The notes beneath the pieces are model-generated. The model did not search any database and had not been told where the DNA came from. It saw only the letters and a list, made by a program, of their open reading frames with translations. From CAYVOX01 sp964453035 (GTDB lineage: Bacteria; Chloroflexota; Anaerolineae; Anaerolineales; Anaerolineaceae): a stretch of 36,559 bases of DNA. The first letter of the stretch is position 1, and each line of letters opens with the position of its first letter. Shown here one piece after another: positions 23,943 through 31,671 of the stretch. Location: NCBI GenBank assembly GCA_964453035.1, contig CAYVOX010000017.1, positions 1 to 36,559 on the forward strand, in the 5' to 3' direction. The position numbers were made by a program, and so were the translations under genes.

Positions 23943-24425
23943 ATGTCATTCTTCAAAGCACTGTTTGATTTCTCATTCCAGACCTACGTCACCAACAAAA
24001 TCATCAAGATTTTATACGTGATTGCCCTGGTTATGGAAGCCCTCGGCGCAGTGATCATGCTCATCATGGGCCTGTTCCAGATTGGTCAGCCCGCCCGCGT
24101 CGGCGGCGGCGCCGGATGGTTGCTCTCTCTCATCGTCGTGCCCATCGCCTTCATTTTGGGCGTCATCGCCACCCGCGTGTACTTCGAGCTGCTCATCGTC
24201 ATCTTCCAGGTGGCAGAGAACCTGCGTGATATCACCTGGGCGGTCACCAAGGGTCAAAAAGCCCCCGTCGCTGCATCCACCCCACCCCAGCCGCAATCCT
24301 TCCCACAGTACGGGCAGCCGCAGCAGGCCTACCCGCCATACCCGCAGCAGCCTCAGCAGCAGTATCCTCAATATCCGCAGTACCCGCAGCCGCCCCAGCC
24401 CCCTCAGCCGCCTTCCGGCTCATAA
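23943..24425 (+). CDS. DUF4282 membrane protein with Pro/Gln/Tyr-rich tail
   Basis: This 160-aa protein has an N-terminal amphipathic stretch (FFKALFDFSFQTYVTNKIIK). Two transmembrane segments follow (about 22-42 and 60-85), joined by a short Gly-rich loop, and then RVYFELLIVIFQVAENLRDI. This is the layout of DUF4282, whose function is unknown. Residues from about 110 onward form a low-complexity tail of YPQ/PP repeats, likely disordered and cytoplasmic. AAGGAGG sits 7 nt before the ATG. The gene has its own promoter and terminator. Confidence 0.85.
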   Translation: MSFFKALFDFSFQTYVTNKIIKILYVIALVMEALGAVIMLIMGLFQIGQPARVGGGAGWLLSLIVVPIAFILGVIATRVYFELLIVIFQVAENLRDITWAVTKGQKAPVAASTPPQPQSFPQYGQPQQAYPPYPQQPQQQYPQYPQYPQPPQPPQPPSGS

Positions 24426-24473
24426 AGGCAGCTTTTTGAAGGGCTCTTTGAGCGTTAAAAACTGACAACCCAA

Positions 24474-24504
24474 AATGGGTTCTGGCATCTCACCAGAACC
24501 CATT
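24474..24504 (+). terminator. Rho-independent terminator after the DUF4282 gene
   Basis: A perfect 12-bp stem (AATGGGTTCTGG/CCAGAACCCATT) with a 7-nt loop is followed by CTTCTATTC. The stem is long and the tail moderately T-rich. A-residues on the left also allow weak bidirectional use. Confidence 0.78.
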
Positions 24505-24582
24505 CTTCTATTCATCAGGCAAGCCTTGTTGCAGCGCGGGTGAAACACAACCAACCTCATCCCTGAGCTTCAGGAGCATGCG

Positions 24583-25122
24583 ATGGACCCGGTCGGAATC
24601 CTAGCGATATTTGTGGGCGGCGTGGTGTGCATTTTTGGTTACCGCATCTTCCAGGATGCGCTGCCGTTGTGGGGCGCCGTCACCGGTGCCGCCTTTGCGG
24701 TTTACCTCTCCACCATTTTTTATCCCTTGCCCGGCGGCGTTCTGCAGATCACCGTGCCGCAGGCCGTGGCAGCCGGCATTGGCGCGCTGCTGGGCCTGCT
24801 CATGGCACGTTACATCCCTTTTGTCATCGTCTTTATGACCGGCGCCGTGCTCGGCGGGTTGCTCGCCAACTTTACTTACCCCCTGCTGATGCGCGGTCAG
24901 ACCTCCCTGGTGGTGGTGATTCTCGCCGCAGCCGTTGCCGGGCTGCTGGCAGTACGCTTCCAGGAGTTGGTGATGATTGTAGCCACAGCCTTTCTGGGCG
25001 CGCTCGGACTGGTTTACGGCATCTACCTGCTCGTCAACATGGATGTCATCTGGCTGGCCATCATATTCTTCATTCTCGGTTTTGGCGGCGCCGCCGCGCA
25101 GTATAAAGATGCTCATCCCTGA
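24583..25122 (+). CDS. DUF4203-like multi-pass membrane protein
   Basis: This 179-aa, almost entirely hydrophobic protein has about six to seven transmembrane segments separated by very short loops. Glycine-rich helices (GALLGLLMARYIPFVIVFMT, GAVLGGLLANFTYP) and the order of segments resemble the DUF4203/TMEM198-like family; function is unknown. AGGAG lies before the ATG. It follows the DUF4282 terminator by about 80 bp with no clear promoter. The 3' end faces the M20 peptidase terminator, which has no T-run in this gene's direction. Confidence 0.75.
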   Translation: MDPVGILAIFVGGVVCIFGYRIFQDALPLWGAVTGAAFAVYLSTIFYPLPGGVLQITVPQAVAAGIGALLGLLMARYIPFVIVFMTGAVLGGLLANFTYPLLMRGQTSLVVVILAAAVAGLLAVRFQELVMIVATAFLGALGLVYGIYLLVNMDVIWLAIIFFILGFGGAAAQYKDAHP

Positions 25123-25124
25123 TT

Positions 25125-25154
25125 AAAAAAGGCCGCAGCGGTATCGCTGCGGCC
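25125..25154 (-). terminator. Rho-independent terminator of the M20 peptidase gene
   Basis: On the minus strand, the perfect 10-bp stem GGCCGCAGCG/CGCTGCGGCC with a 4-nt loop is followed by TTTTTT. It lies 23 bp after the stop of the peptidase gene and between two convergent genes. Confidence 0.92.
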
Positions 25155-25177
25155 CGGCTAGCTCCTCCACAATTCAC

Positions 25178-26653
25178 CTACTCCTCAAATACGCCTCCCC
25201 AGGTGTTTATAAGCTGCGCGTAGAACTGCACCATCTTGCCCAGGTCGGCAATGCGGATGCGCTCATTAAAGCCGTGCACGCCGCGCATATCCTCCTTGCT
25301 GTAGGAGAGCGGTGTAAAGCGGTACACCTCGTCACAGATGGCGTAAAAATGCCGCGAATCGGTGCCCCCCAGCACCAGGAAGGGCGCTACCGGGATGTTC
25401 CCGAAAATCTGGCGGATGGTGCGCTCCAGCATGCGGTAAGAGGGCGTACCAAGCGGTGAAACCGGCGAAGCCTCGCGCGCAAAGCCGCCTACCGGTTCAA
25501 ATTTCACGCGCTCGTCATCCATCACCTTGCGCACATGGTCGCATACCCTGGCAACCCCATCCCCGGGCATCAACCGGAAGTTAACCCGCGCGCTGGCCTT
25601 GCCGGGGATGACGTTCTCCCGTACGCCGCCGTTGATGATGGTGATAGCGGTGGTGGTGCGCAGGGCTGCATCCAGCTGCGGATTGGCCGAGAGCTTCTTC
25701 ACCAGCAGCCCCCCCAGCAACCAGCTGTTAGCCAGCGCAAACTGCTGACCAAACGGCAGCACCGATCCCACCGCGCGCAGGGTCGGCAGTAAGAAGTTCA
25801 GCCGGGCGGGCATGGGGTGGTGCTCCACAAACGCCAGTGCCCTGGCTAATATTCCGATGGTCGTTTCCCGTTTGGGGGTGGAGGAATGGCCCGGCGAATC
25901 CTCCACGGTCAGTTCCAGCGTCACCACACCTTTTTCGCCCGTCCCCACCAGCGCCACCGGCACCTTCACGCCCGGCAGCAGCTCTTCCAGGATCATGCCG
26001 CCCTCATCCAGCACCACCGCCGGGCGGATGTCATTTTGCTGCATCCACTCCACCACGGCTTTGGTGCCGCGGTTGCCGCCAATCTCCTCATCGTGACCAA
26101 AGGCCAGGTAGAGGGTGCGTCGGGGCTCATAACCCGTCTTGAGCAGGTCTTCCACCGCTTCCAGGATGGTCACCAGCTGGCTCTTAATATCCAGTGTGCC
26201 GCGCCCCCACAGGTAACCTTCCACTATCTTCCCATCAAAGGGCGGCTGCTGCCACTCACCCAGGCTGGCTTCTTCCACCGGCACCACGTCCTGATGCGCC
26301 ATCAGCACCACCGGGGGTAAATCTGGCTGGCTGCCTTTCCACGTGTAGAGCAGCGAGTACCCGCCGATCACCTGGCGGTGTAGCGTGGCATGCGCGCGAG
26401 GGTAGGTTTTTTCCAGCACACGGTGCAGATCCTTGAAAGCCTTGCCGTCCTCAGCCGTTTCATCCTTCATGCTCACGGTTTTGCAGCGGATAGCGCTGGC
26501 CAGGTGCCCGGCAATCACTTCCGGCTCAACCGCAATGCCCTCCACCGGCTCCACCGGTTGGCCAGAGCGCGCAAAGCTGAGCGTGCGCAGCAGCATGAAG
26601 GCAAGCACGAACAACACAACAACGGCAAGGATCAACAGGATGGTTGTCAGCAT
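25178..26653 (-). CDS. Membrane-anchored M20-family metallopeptidase (PM20D1/CPS1-like)
   Basis: This 491-aa dizinc peptidase or amidohydrolase starts with an N-terminal transmembrane anchor (MLTTILLILAVVVLFVLAFM). The catalytic domain shows VVLMAHQDVVPV (metal His and Asp), LWGRGTLDIKSQ (bridging Asp), FGHDEEIGG (catalytic Glu pair) and LGGTDSRHFY (C-terminal His). A lid domain is inserted around residues 230-360. The closest known architectures are carboxypeptidase S and PM20D1, which handle N-acyl amino acids or dipeptides. ATG 26653 follows AGGGAG; ten extra upstream codons are open but have no ribosome site. It ends at a strong terminator. The anchor suggests activity outside the membrane, but topology is not proven. 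Confidence 0.9.
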   Translation of the reverse strand: MLTTILLILAVVVLFVLAFMLLRTLSFARSGQPVEPVEGIAVEPEVIAGHLASAIRCKTVSMKDETAEDGKAFKDLHRVLEKTYPRAHATLHRQVIGGYSLLYTWKGSQPDLPPVVLMAHQDVVPVEEASLGEWQQPPFDGKIVEGYLWGRGTLDIKSQLVTILEAVEDLLKTGYEPRRTLYLAFGHDEEIGGNRGTKAVVEWMQQNDIRPAVVLDEGGMILEELLPGVKVPVALVGTGEKGVVTLELTVEDSPGHSSTPKRETTIGILARALAFVEHHPMPARLNFLLPTLRAVGSVLPFGQQFALANSWLLGGLLVKKLSANPQLDAALRTTTAITIINGGVRENVIPGKASARVNFRLMPGDGVARVCDHVRKVMDDERVKFEPVGGFAREASPVSPLGTPSYRMLERTIRQIFGNIPVAPFLVLGGTDSRHFYAICDEVYRFTPLSYSKEDMRGVHGFNERIRIADLGKMVQFYAQLINTWGGVFEE

Positions 26654-26739
26654 GGTGATACTCCCTTTAAGGTTTTCAAACAATAGGCTTTAAAACACAG
26701 GTGATTGGCTGCCGGATGCTTTTTGAGGAATTCCATCGC

Positions 26740-27291
26740 CTAAGGCAAGATCCACAACTCCGGATCGCTCATCTGCAGGGTGAAGTTCAACGTTTTGAGC
26801 TGGTCCTTGCGTTCGGCTTCCACCGCCAGGATTAAAAATTCCACCAGCGGGCGCAAATCCTCCGGATGGATGGTCACCGGCAAGAACGCGGCGGGCGTTT
26901 TGGATTCCTGCAGGCCAATCGGCTGGCGCAGCAGTTTGACCGAAGTTTCGATGAGCTGATCGAGCGGCAGTTCATAAGCCGGGATAAAAAACCAGCGCGG
27001 CTGCTGCCAGAAGTCAATCATCTCCTGAGTTTTATCGCCAAAGAAATTATTGAAAGTCTCGCGCTGGATGGCGGCCTGCCCCCAGAAGACCCAGATCGGT
27101 TTGCCCCTGGCATTCTGAGGGAGCCCCGCGCCGTAATGGAATACCTGCGCTGCCAGCCCTTTCTCATCCGAGAGCAGCAATCCCTGCCCGCAATTCTGGC
27201 ACACCCAGAAGACTTCGTCAGGCTGGGCTTCGACCGGCGTCTGGCAGCGCGTACACAGCATGGGAATTAACATAACCGCGGGCTGGCTCAT
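26740..27291 (-). CDS. Soluble zinc-ribbon protein, third of a paralogous trio
   Basis: This 183-aa protein has an N-terminal zinc ribbon with C13, C16, C31 and C34 (CxxC-14-CxxC). The same spacing is found in the two upstream genes. A GKPIWVFWGQ motif follows, then a helical region (LDQLIETSVKLLRQPIG) and a C-terminal segment ending SDPELWILP. It has no membrane helix, unlike its neighbours. The start overlaps the previous gene (ATGA), so all three are translationally coupled. No function can be assigned. Zinc ribbons of this type are often labelled TFIIB-like or PriA-like from the cysteine pattern alone, which says nothing about transcription. Confidence 0.8.
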   Translation of the reverse strand: MSQPAVMLIPMLCTRCQTPVEAQPDEVFWVCQNCGQGLLLSDEKGLAAQVFHYGAGLPQNARGKPIWVFWGQAAIQRETFNNFFGDKTQEMIDFWQQPRWFFIPAYELPLDQLIETSVKLLRQPIGLQESKTPAAFLPVTIHPEDLRPLVEFLILAVEAERKDQLKTLNFTLQMSDPELWILP

Positions 27292-28340
27292 GGCAAACGC
27301 TCCAATTGTTTGATGATGTTGCCAATCTCGCGCGCTGCATCTGCCGGCGCGGCGTTCATGCTGAAGGGCATGCTCACCGTCCGCGCAGGCATGCGACGAT
27401 ATTCATAATGCTCCCCGTAGCGGTAGGTACGGAAGGCAAAGTACATGATGGCCAACCCGCCCAGGATTAATGCTAACGGGATAATCCAGCCGTTGTCGCT
27501 GTGTTCGTTGATCAGGCTCATCGAGGAAATACCCACGTCAATGGAAAGGAATGCGCCCAACGCCATGCCGCCCACCAGCACCGCCGAGCGGTAAAACACG
27601 TTCCCCGGCGCCTTGCCATAGAGCACTTCACCGTTGAACCCGTCCACCACCACCTGGAACGCCCGCCCGCGGTAGGTGTAACGCATCACCCACATCGGGT
27701 AATACACCAATCCCTGCCGCGGCCGGATGATGCGCACCGCCGTCTGGCTCACCTTTGAAAGGCTGGCGCGGCTGGAAACCTGGTTCTCAAAAAACAGGCG
27801 CGATTGCTCCAGCGCCTCGCCGGCTGAACTGGTCGGCTCAAATACCATGCCGCTGCTGTGCAAGGCGCGGCTGTCAAAAGGCTCCACCGGGCGGCCTTCC
27901 AGGTTGACCTGGCTCACGCCGAACTCGCCCACGTCGCACGCGGCGGCGTTCCAGGTCATATCCTGCACCACCTTCTTCTCTTTCGGCACCATGCGGCGGT
28001 CTTTGCCCGTGCCCTGAGATTCCTCCCCAAACACCCAGCCCAGCACGCGCCCCCACGTCACCCAGAAAGGTAGGTGCACCATCAGCACTTCGTTCATCTG
28101 AGCTTCGCGCTTTACGCTGCCTGCGATGGCCATGTTGCCCAAAAACTTACGGAAGGCTTGATCGGCTTTTTCCCGGTCAATACGGTTGGGCACCTGGTAG
28201 CGCCGCACGCCGTTCTCGCCCCGCACCACAGAGCGCTGCTGGCAGAACGGGCAAATCACAATCGCCTGTCCCTCGGGGATCGGAACAATCCCGCCGCAGC
28301 GCGGACACGTCAAACCGGATAAAGCTTCTTTTACGCTCAT
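27288..28340 (-). CDS. Zinc-ribbon protein with C-terminal membrane helices, second of a trio
   Basis: This 350-aa protein has an N-terminal zinc ribbon: C12, C15, C30, C33 (TCPRCGG and ICPFCQQ). A helical segment with FRKFLGNMAIAG leads into MVHLPFWVTWGR. The C-terminal half has LVYYPMWVMRYTYRGRAF, a beta motif also found in the first gene of the trio. Two transmembrane segments follow (about 265-285 and 295-315) and then a basic Tyr-rich tail. The layout resembles the zinc-ribbon/VPFW family, whose function is unknown. ATG 28340 overlaps the upstream stop by 4 bp; 38 further open codons lie inside the upstream gene and are unlikely to be used. Confidence 0.8.
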   Translation of the reverse strand: MSVKEALSGLTCPRCGGIVPIPEGQAIVICPFCQQRSVVRGENGVRRYQVPNRIDREKADQAFRKFLGNMAIAGSVKREAQMNEVLMVHLPFWVTWGRVLGWVFGEESQGTGKDRRMVPKEKKVVQDMTWNAAACDVGEFGVSQVNLEGRPVEPFDSRALHSSGMVFEPTSSAGEALEQSRLFFENQVSSRASLSKVSQTAVRIIRPRQGLVYYPMWVMRYTYRGRAFQVVVDGFNGEVLYGKAPGNVFYRSAVLVGGMALGAFLSIDVGISSMSLINEHSDNGWIIPLALILGGLAIMYFAFRTYRYGEHYEYRRMPARTVSMPFSMNAAPADAAREIGNIIKQLERLP

Positions 28341-29110
28341 ACTTTCAATGCCACCCAAACGGCTAATCCGAACAGGAAAGGCGCCGCTACCAGCGCCAGG
28401 ATTATCGCCAGCCCCGAATTCATGATGTTGGTCATTGGCAGTGAGGCCAGGCAAAGGTACACCAGCGCCGTGATGCCGGCTGCCATCAGGTAGGGTGCTT
28501 CGGCTTTGGCCGGGAAGATGTTTGCCAGCACTGCCCCTGTCGCCGCTTCCACCAGAGCAGTGAAGGTCTGGCCTTTGTAAACATATTTGAATACGTAAAT
28601 GGGAATATGCACCAGCGCGCTTTGACGCACCTCAGCGCCGGGTTGCGCCTGCAGCAACCAGTTGCGCGCAGCCTCCAACGGCACTGTTGGTGGGGTAGAT
28701 TGTGCATCCAGCGCCGGGTCGTAAGGCTTCAGGTCACCGGCGGGCACGCGCAGGCGTGTCAACTCAGTCACCGAGGTGGCTGCCGCCGGCTGCAGTGCCA
28801 CCTGCTCGCCGCCAGCACCCCGCACCACAAAATGCCACACCGGAAAGTATTCAAACGTCTGCCCGCTGACCTGCGTTTTCTTATCCAGGTCTTTCACCGT
28901 CTGGCTGCCAGACATCCATCGAAACAGCGCGCCCGAGGCCTGTTCAGCGCTCAACGTGGGCGCCAGGTGATAGTGATACACCACCTGGCTGGGATCAATA
29001 TAAATGGTGGCGGTGCAATACGGGCAGGTCAGAAAAACCTGGCCTTCATCCGGGTGGAGCTCGCCGCCGCACTGCGTGCAATTGAGTTTTGTACCGGGGG
29101 AGGTGTCCAT
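28337..29110 (-). CDS. Zinc-ribbon protein with C-terminal membrane helices, first of a trio
   Basis: This 257-aa protein has an N-terminal zinc ribbon (C11, C14, C29, C32; NCTQCGG and TCPYC). A helical segment (ALFRWMSGSQTVKDLDKKTQ) and FEYFPVWHFVVRG follow. A second beta unit is VHIPIYVFKYVYKGQTF with VEAATGAVLANIFP, close to the matching region in the next gene. Two to three hydrophobic segments close the protein. ATG 29110 is chosen; TTG 29116 lies two codons upstream. There is no Shine-Dalgarno, and TGCTATAAT ends 7 nt before the ATG, so the mRNA is probably leaderless. It is divergent from the radical SAM gene. Confidence 0.8.
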   Translation of the reverse strand: MDTSPGTKLNCTQCGGELHPDEGQVFLTCPYCTATIYIDPSQVVYHYHLAPTLSAEQASGALFRWMSGSQTVKDLDKKTQVSGQTFEYFPVWHFVVRGAGGEQVALQPAAATSVTELTRLRVPAGDLKPYDPALDAQSTPPTVPLEAARNWLLQAQPGAEVRQSALVHIPIYVFKYVYKGQTFTALVEAATGAVLANIFPAKAEAPYLMAAGITALVYLCLASLPMTNIMNSGLAIILALVAAPFLFGLAVWVALKV

Positions 29111-29117
29111 AATCAAA

Positions 29118-29126
29118 ATTATAGCA
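29118..29126 (-). promoter_or_regulatory. Extended -10 promoter, leaderless start of the zinc-ribbon operon
   Basis: On the minus strand, TGC TATAAT is followed by 7 nt and the ATG at 29110. A possible -35, TTGATT, lies 19 bp upstream. Transcription should start within a base or two of the start codon. Confidence 0.68.
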
Positions 29127-29219
29127 CAAGCACCCGCGATTAAATCAACGCCATCCCCCTGCCCATCTGGGCGGCCTTTCCCGTGAGTTGTGCCGCCCGC
29201 AGTTCCTCAACGAATCACC

Positions 29220-29249
29220 TTGACTTAATAAGAATTTATGTTCTAATAC
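29220..29249 (+). promoter_or_regulatory. Possible leaderless promoter of the radical SAM gene
   Basis: TTGACT (29220-29225) is followed after 18 bp by TAATAC (29244-29249), a weak -10. The ATG lies 7 nt further and has no Shine-Dalgarno. The -35 is good and the -10 is poor, so this is tentative. Confidence 0.45.
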
Positions 29250-29256
29250 TATTATC

Positions 29257-29877
29257 ATGGATTCTTCACAAATACTTCTCAATGTTGCCGCCACCCAGAT
29301 GGGAACAGAAGCACTCGGACCGGGTTTCCGCGCGGTGGTGTGGGTGCAGGGCTGCCCCATCCACTGCCCCGGTTGCATCGCGCCGGATTGGATTCCCTTC
29401 AAACCTGCCCGCCTCATTTCCCCCGCTGTCCTGCTGGAAGAATTACTCGCCAACCCCCGCATCACCGGACTGACCTTCTCCGGAGGCGAGCCCATGGCGC
29501 AGGCAGTTGCCCTGGCCCAGCTTGCCCGCCTGGCCCGCCAACGCCGCGAACTGGATATCATCTGTTTCTCCGGCTTCACGCTGGAAAAACTGCAGGCTTC
29601 CCCCCCATTTCCCGGAATTGCAGATTTGCTATCTGTGATTGACGTTCTCGTGGATGGTCCGTACATTGCCAGGCTCAACAACAACCTCGGCCTGCGCGGC
29701 AGCAGCAACCAGCGCATCCATTACCTCACCCCCCGCCTGGCTGGCATCGACCTCTCAGCCGTCCCGCGCACCGCTGAAATCTTGATTCAAGATGGGCAAG
29801 TCATGTTAGTCGGTGTGCCGCCCCTGGGCGTGCGCGCCGCGCTTGAAGCAAAACTCTTCCAGGAGCGGAAAAGTTAA
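29257..29877 (+). CDS. NrdG-like radical SAM 4Fe-4S activating protein
   Basis: This is a 206-aa radical SAM enzyme of the short activase type. The 4Fe-4S motif CPIHCPGC (C33, C37, C40; CxxxCxxC) binds the cluster that cleaves S-adenosylmethionine, and SGGEP is the SAM-binding motif. Downstream segments (DVLVDGPYIARLNNNLGLRG and SSNQRIHYL) follow NrdG, the activase of anaerobic ribonucleotide reductase. No nrdD or other glycyl-radical enzyme is in the window. Its target may instead be something else, and the divergent zinc-ribbon operon is the only close neighbour. Its last four bases overlap the convergent acetyltransferase gene. NrdG-like is sound for the family; the substrate is open. Confidence 0.88.
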   Translation: MDSSQILLNVAATQMGTEALGPGFRAVVWVQGCPIHCPGCIAPDWIPFKPARLISPAVLLEELLANPRITGLTFSGGEPMAQAVALAQLARLARQRRELDIICFSGFTLEKLQASPPFPGIADLLSVIDVLVDGPYIARLNNNLGLRGSSNQRIHYLTPRLAGIDLSAVPRTAEILIQDGQVMLVGVPPLGVRAALEAKLFQERKS

Positions 29878-30890
29878 CCCTTCTCGATCACCGCCCGCAT
29901 CACAAACCGGTCCACTGCACCAAAGCGGTATTTGTATTCCTCGTCCCCCCGCATAAAGTCGAATTCCGTGCGTTGATTCTCATTAGCCCATTTGAGCAGG
30001 TATCCCAACAGCACCCAGCCGGGTGAATACTCCATAAAACGCCGGTCAAGCCCCGAGTTGTACACCCACAACCGGCCCAGGTAGTCAAAGCTCAAATAAC
30101 CGGCTGCTTTTTCGCCGTTGATCATCAGAAACGCCAGGTTCAGGCAGCCGCGTTCGAAGGCGCAGCGCACCGAGAGCCGCATGTGTTCGCGCATGGATGG
30201 CGTCAGAAATGCTGCTTTCTCAGGATCCTGCGCCATCAAACCTAAAAAGGCGTCGATGTCCTCTTCCAGCCGGGCCGGGTCAGTCGTCAGGTACCAGCCG
30301 GTGGGAACTTCAGCAGCCTCAAAACGCCGCATCTTGCGTCGAATTTCATGCCGCTGCTTTTTATCGATTCGCTCAAGGTATTGCTCCCAGTCTCCGGGCA
30401 GCGGAATAAACGGGGAATGCTGCAGCGTCTCTCGTGTGAAACTCCACCCGGTTTTTTGGGCAGCCTTCTCCAGCGCTGCCAGCGTCGGAGAGGAATCCAG
30501 CAGGTTATACAGATCCAACACCTGCCAGCCAGCACCCACGGTTTGCGCAAGGAAGGGCAACAAACCATCCACAAAGGGCTGTAAATCTTCCTCGCGGGCA
30601 ATCAAATCAAGATAATCGCTCACCTCAATGCTACCCACCAGCAGCAGAGCGGGTTTCTCCTGCCGATTTTTCGCCAAAAAAAGCGGCGCAATGCCGGTCA
30701 GTCTGCCAGCCTCCCGCGCAACAATCAGACGCAGTTCGGCTTTTTCCCACTCACCTCCCCCGCGGGTTTGCCACCAGGCCTTGAGGTATTCATACCTTAA
30801 AAAAGGAACGTGCGTGACGCTTTCATCGAGCAATAAATTCCAGCTGGATTCCAGCTCATCTGGAAATGAGGTTAAGCAGGTAAATTCCAT
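29874..30890 (-). CDS. FemAB/CelD-like GNAT acetyltransferase
   Basis: This is a 338-aa protein of the GNAT superfamily with the double-GNAT layout of CelD/BcsL and FemAB. The central helix LERIDKKQRHEIRRKMRRFE matches the basic pattern of the Acetyltransf_6 domain, and the second lobe has LAFLMINGEKAAGYLSFDYL and FMEYSPGWVLLGYLLKWANE. Relatives acylate sugars of exopolysaccharide or add amino acids to peptidoglycan. ATG 30890 follows GGAG at 6 nt; the frame extends upstream into the SGNH gene. It is 13 bp downstream of that gene, so the two form an operon. The acceptor is unknown. Confidence 0.82.
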   Translation of the reverse strand: MEFTCLTSFPDELESSWNLLLDESVTHVPFLRYEYLKAWWQTRGGGEWEKAELRLIVAREAGRLTGIAPLFLAKNRQEKPALLLVGSIEVSDYLDLIAREEDLQPFVDGLLPFLAQTVGAGWQVLDLYNLLDSSPTLAALEKAAQKTGWSFTRETLQHSPFIPLPGDWEQYLERIDKKQRHEIRRKMRRFEAAEVPTGWYLTTDPARLEEDIDAFLGLMAQDPEKAAFLTPSMREHMRLSVRCAFERGCLNLAFLMINGEKAAGYLSFDYLGRLWVYNSGLDRRFMEYSPGWVLLGYLLKWANENQRTEFDFMRGDEEYKYRFGAVDRFVMRAVIEKG

Positions 30891-30903
30891 TGAGTCTCCG
30901 CAA

Positions 30904-31515
30904 TCAGGATATGAGGTGTGCCAGGCAACCGGCAATGTACGCGCCCTGCAGCATCCTCACAGCCTCTCGAAAGTGCACATGATCCTCGTAGAGTTGCTCG
31001 GGTGCGCCCAGTAGACTGGTGAAGGTGTTCAAATCAATCGTCTCTATTCCCACCGGTTGCAGCACTTCCTGCGCAATTGAATTGTAGTAAAGCACATCCG
31101 CATTGTAACGCTTGAACTCCGCGTTGCGTGCCTGGTGCAGGGCGTCATCCACCGGCGTGGTGTTGACCCAAACCATTTTTCCGGCAAATTGCGGAAAGTC
31201 TTGAACCAGCCGGGTGAGGTTGCGGCGGTACTGGTCGGGTGGTACCTGGTAATTACCACCGCTCAGCTCGCGTTTGATATCGTGCAGCCCGCAGTTGACC
31301 AGCAAAATATCCGCCTGGAAGTTGCGAGCGTCAATCAGCTTGCGCAGGTAATCCAGCACCACTTCAGAGTCGCGCCCGTTAGGATCCATGTTTGTGGCTT
31401 TTTCAAAGTCGCCCTTGCGTGCCACCAGGGCGCTCCCTTCCAGGTAATGCTTCAGAAAGGGGCCGTAATGCATGGAAATGCTGTCGCCAATCACAAACAG
31501 AAATGGAATGGCCAA
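30904..31515 (-). CDS. SGNH/GDSL-family hydrolase
   Basis: This is a 203-aa esterase or deacylase of the SGNH fold. Block I is FVIGDSISMHYG, with the nucleophile serine in GDS. The block III loop is LLVNCGLHD, where the usual GxND is changed. Block V is YEDHVHF, with the Asp-x-x-His pair. There is no signal peptide. I chose the TTG at 31515 because GGGGAGG lies 9 nt upstream and the predicted transcription start is near 31541; the ATG codons at 31563 and 31545 lie upstream of that start. Together with the GNAT gene it suggests acyl addition and removal on a shared substrate, which is inference. Confidence 0.8.
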   Translation of the reverse strand: MAIPFLFVIGDSISMHYGPFLKHYLEGSALVARKGDFEKATNMDPNGRDSEVVLDYLRKLIDARNFQADILLVNCGLHDIKRELSGGNYQVPPDQYRRNLTRLVQDFPQFAGKMVWVNTTPVDDALHQARNAEFKRYNADVLYYNSIAQEVLQPVGIETIDLNTFTSLLGAPEQLYEDHVHFREAVRMLQGAYIAGCLAHLIS

Positions 31516-31547
31516 ATTTAATCGTCCTCCCCGAGAATATACCATGC

Positions 31548-31576
31548 AGTATATCAGAGCCAACCGCGAGAATCAA
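31548..31576 (-). promoter_or_regulatory. Promoter of the SGNH-GNAT operon
   Basis: On the minus strand, TTGATT (31576-31571) and TATACT (31553-31548) are separated by 17 bp. The predicted start near 31541 leaves a leader of about 26 nt before the TTG start, with GGGGAGG inside it. Confidence 0.75.
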
Positions 31577-31614
31577 GCGCAAGGCTCGCGAAAATTTTAA
31601 GGTTGCTGTAATGT

Positions 31615-31663
31615 ATAGAACATATTTTCGTGGTATCATATTGGGGTAATAGAATATATTTTC
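31615..31663 (+). repeat. Two 15-bp direct repeats upstream of the coiled-coil gene
   Basis: ATAGAACATATTTTC (31615-31629) and ATAGAATATATTTTC (31649-31663) differ at one base and are 34 bp apart start to start, close to three helical turns. Each contains GAA-N6-TTC, a loose dyad. They occupy the AT-rich gap between the divergent SGNH and coiled-coil genes, so they may be binding sites for a regulator. Confidence 0.6.
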
Positions 31664-31671
31664 TAATTACG

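Noticed and set aside
21151..29877. MEMO gene plus a radical SAM gene in one window, as in an AmmeMemoRadiSam system
   Set aside because: The radical SAM gene lies 7 kb away, is of the short NrdG type and not the AmmeMemoRadiSam type, and no AMMECR1 gene is seen.
29257..29877. Anaerobic ribonucleotide reductase activase working with NrdD
   Set aside because: No glycyl-radical reductase gene is in the window, so the family call is kept but the pathway is not assigned.
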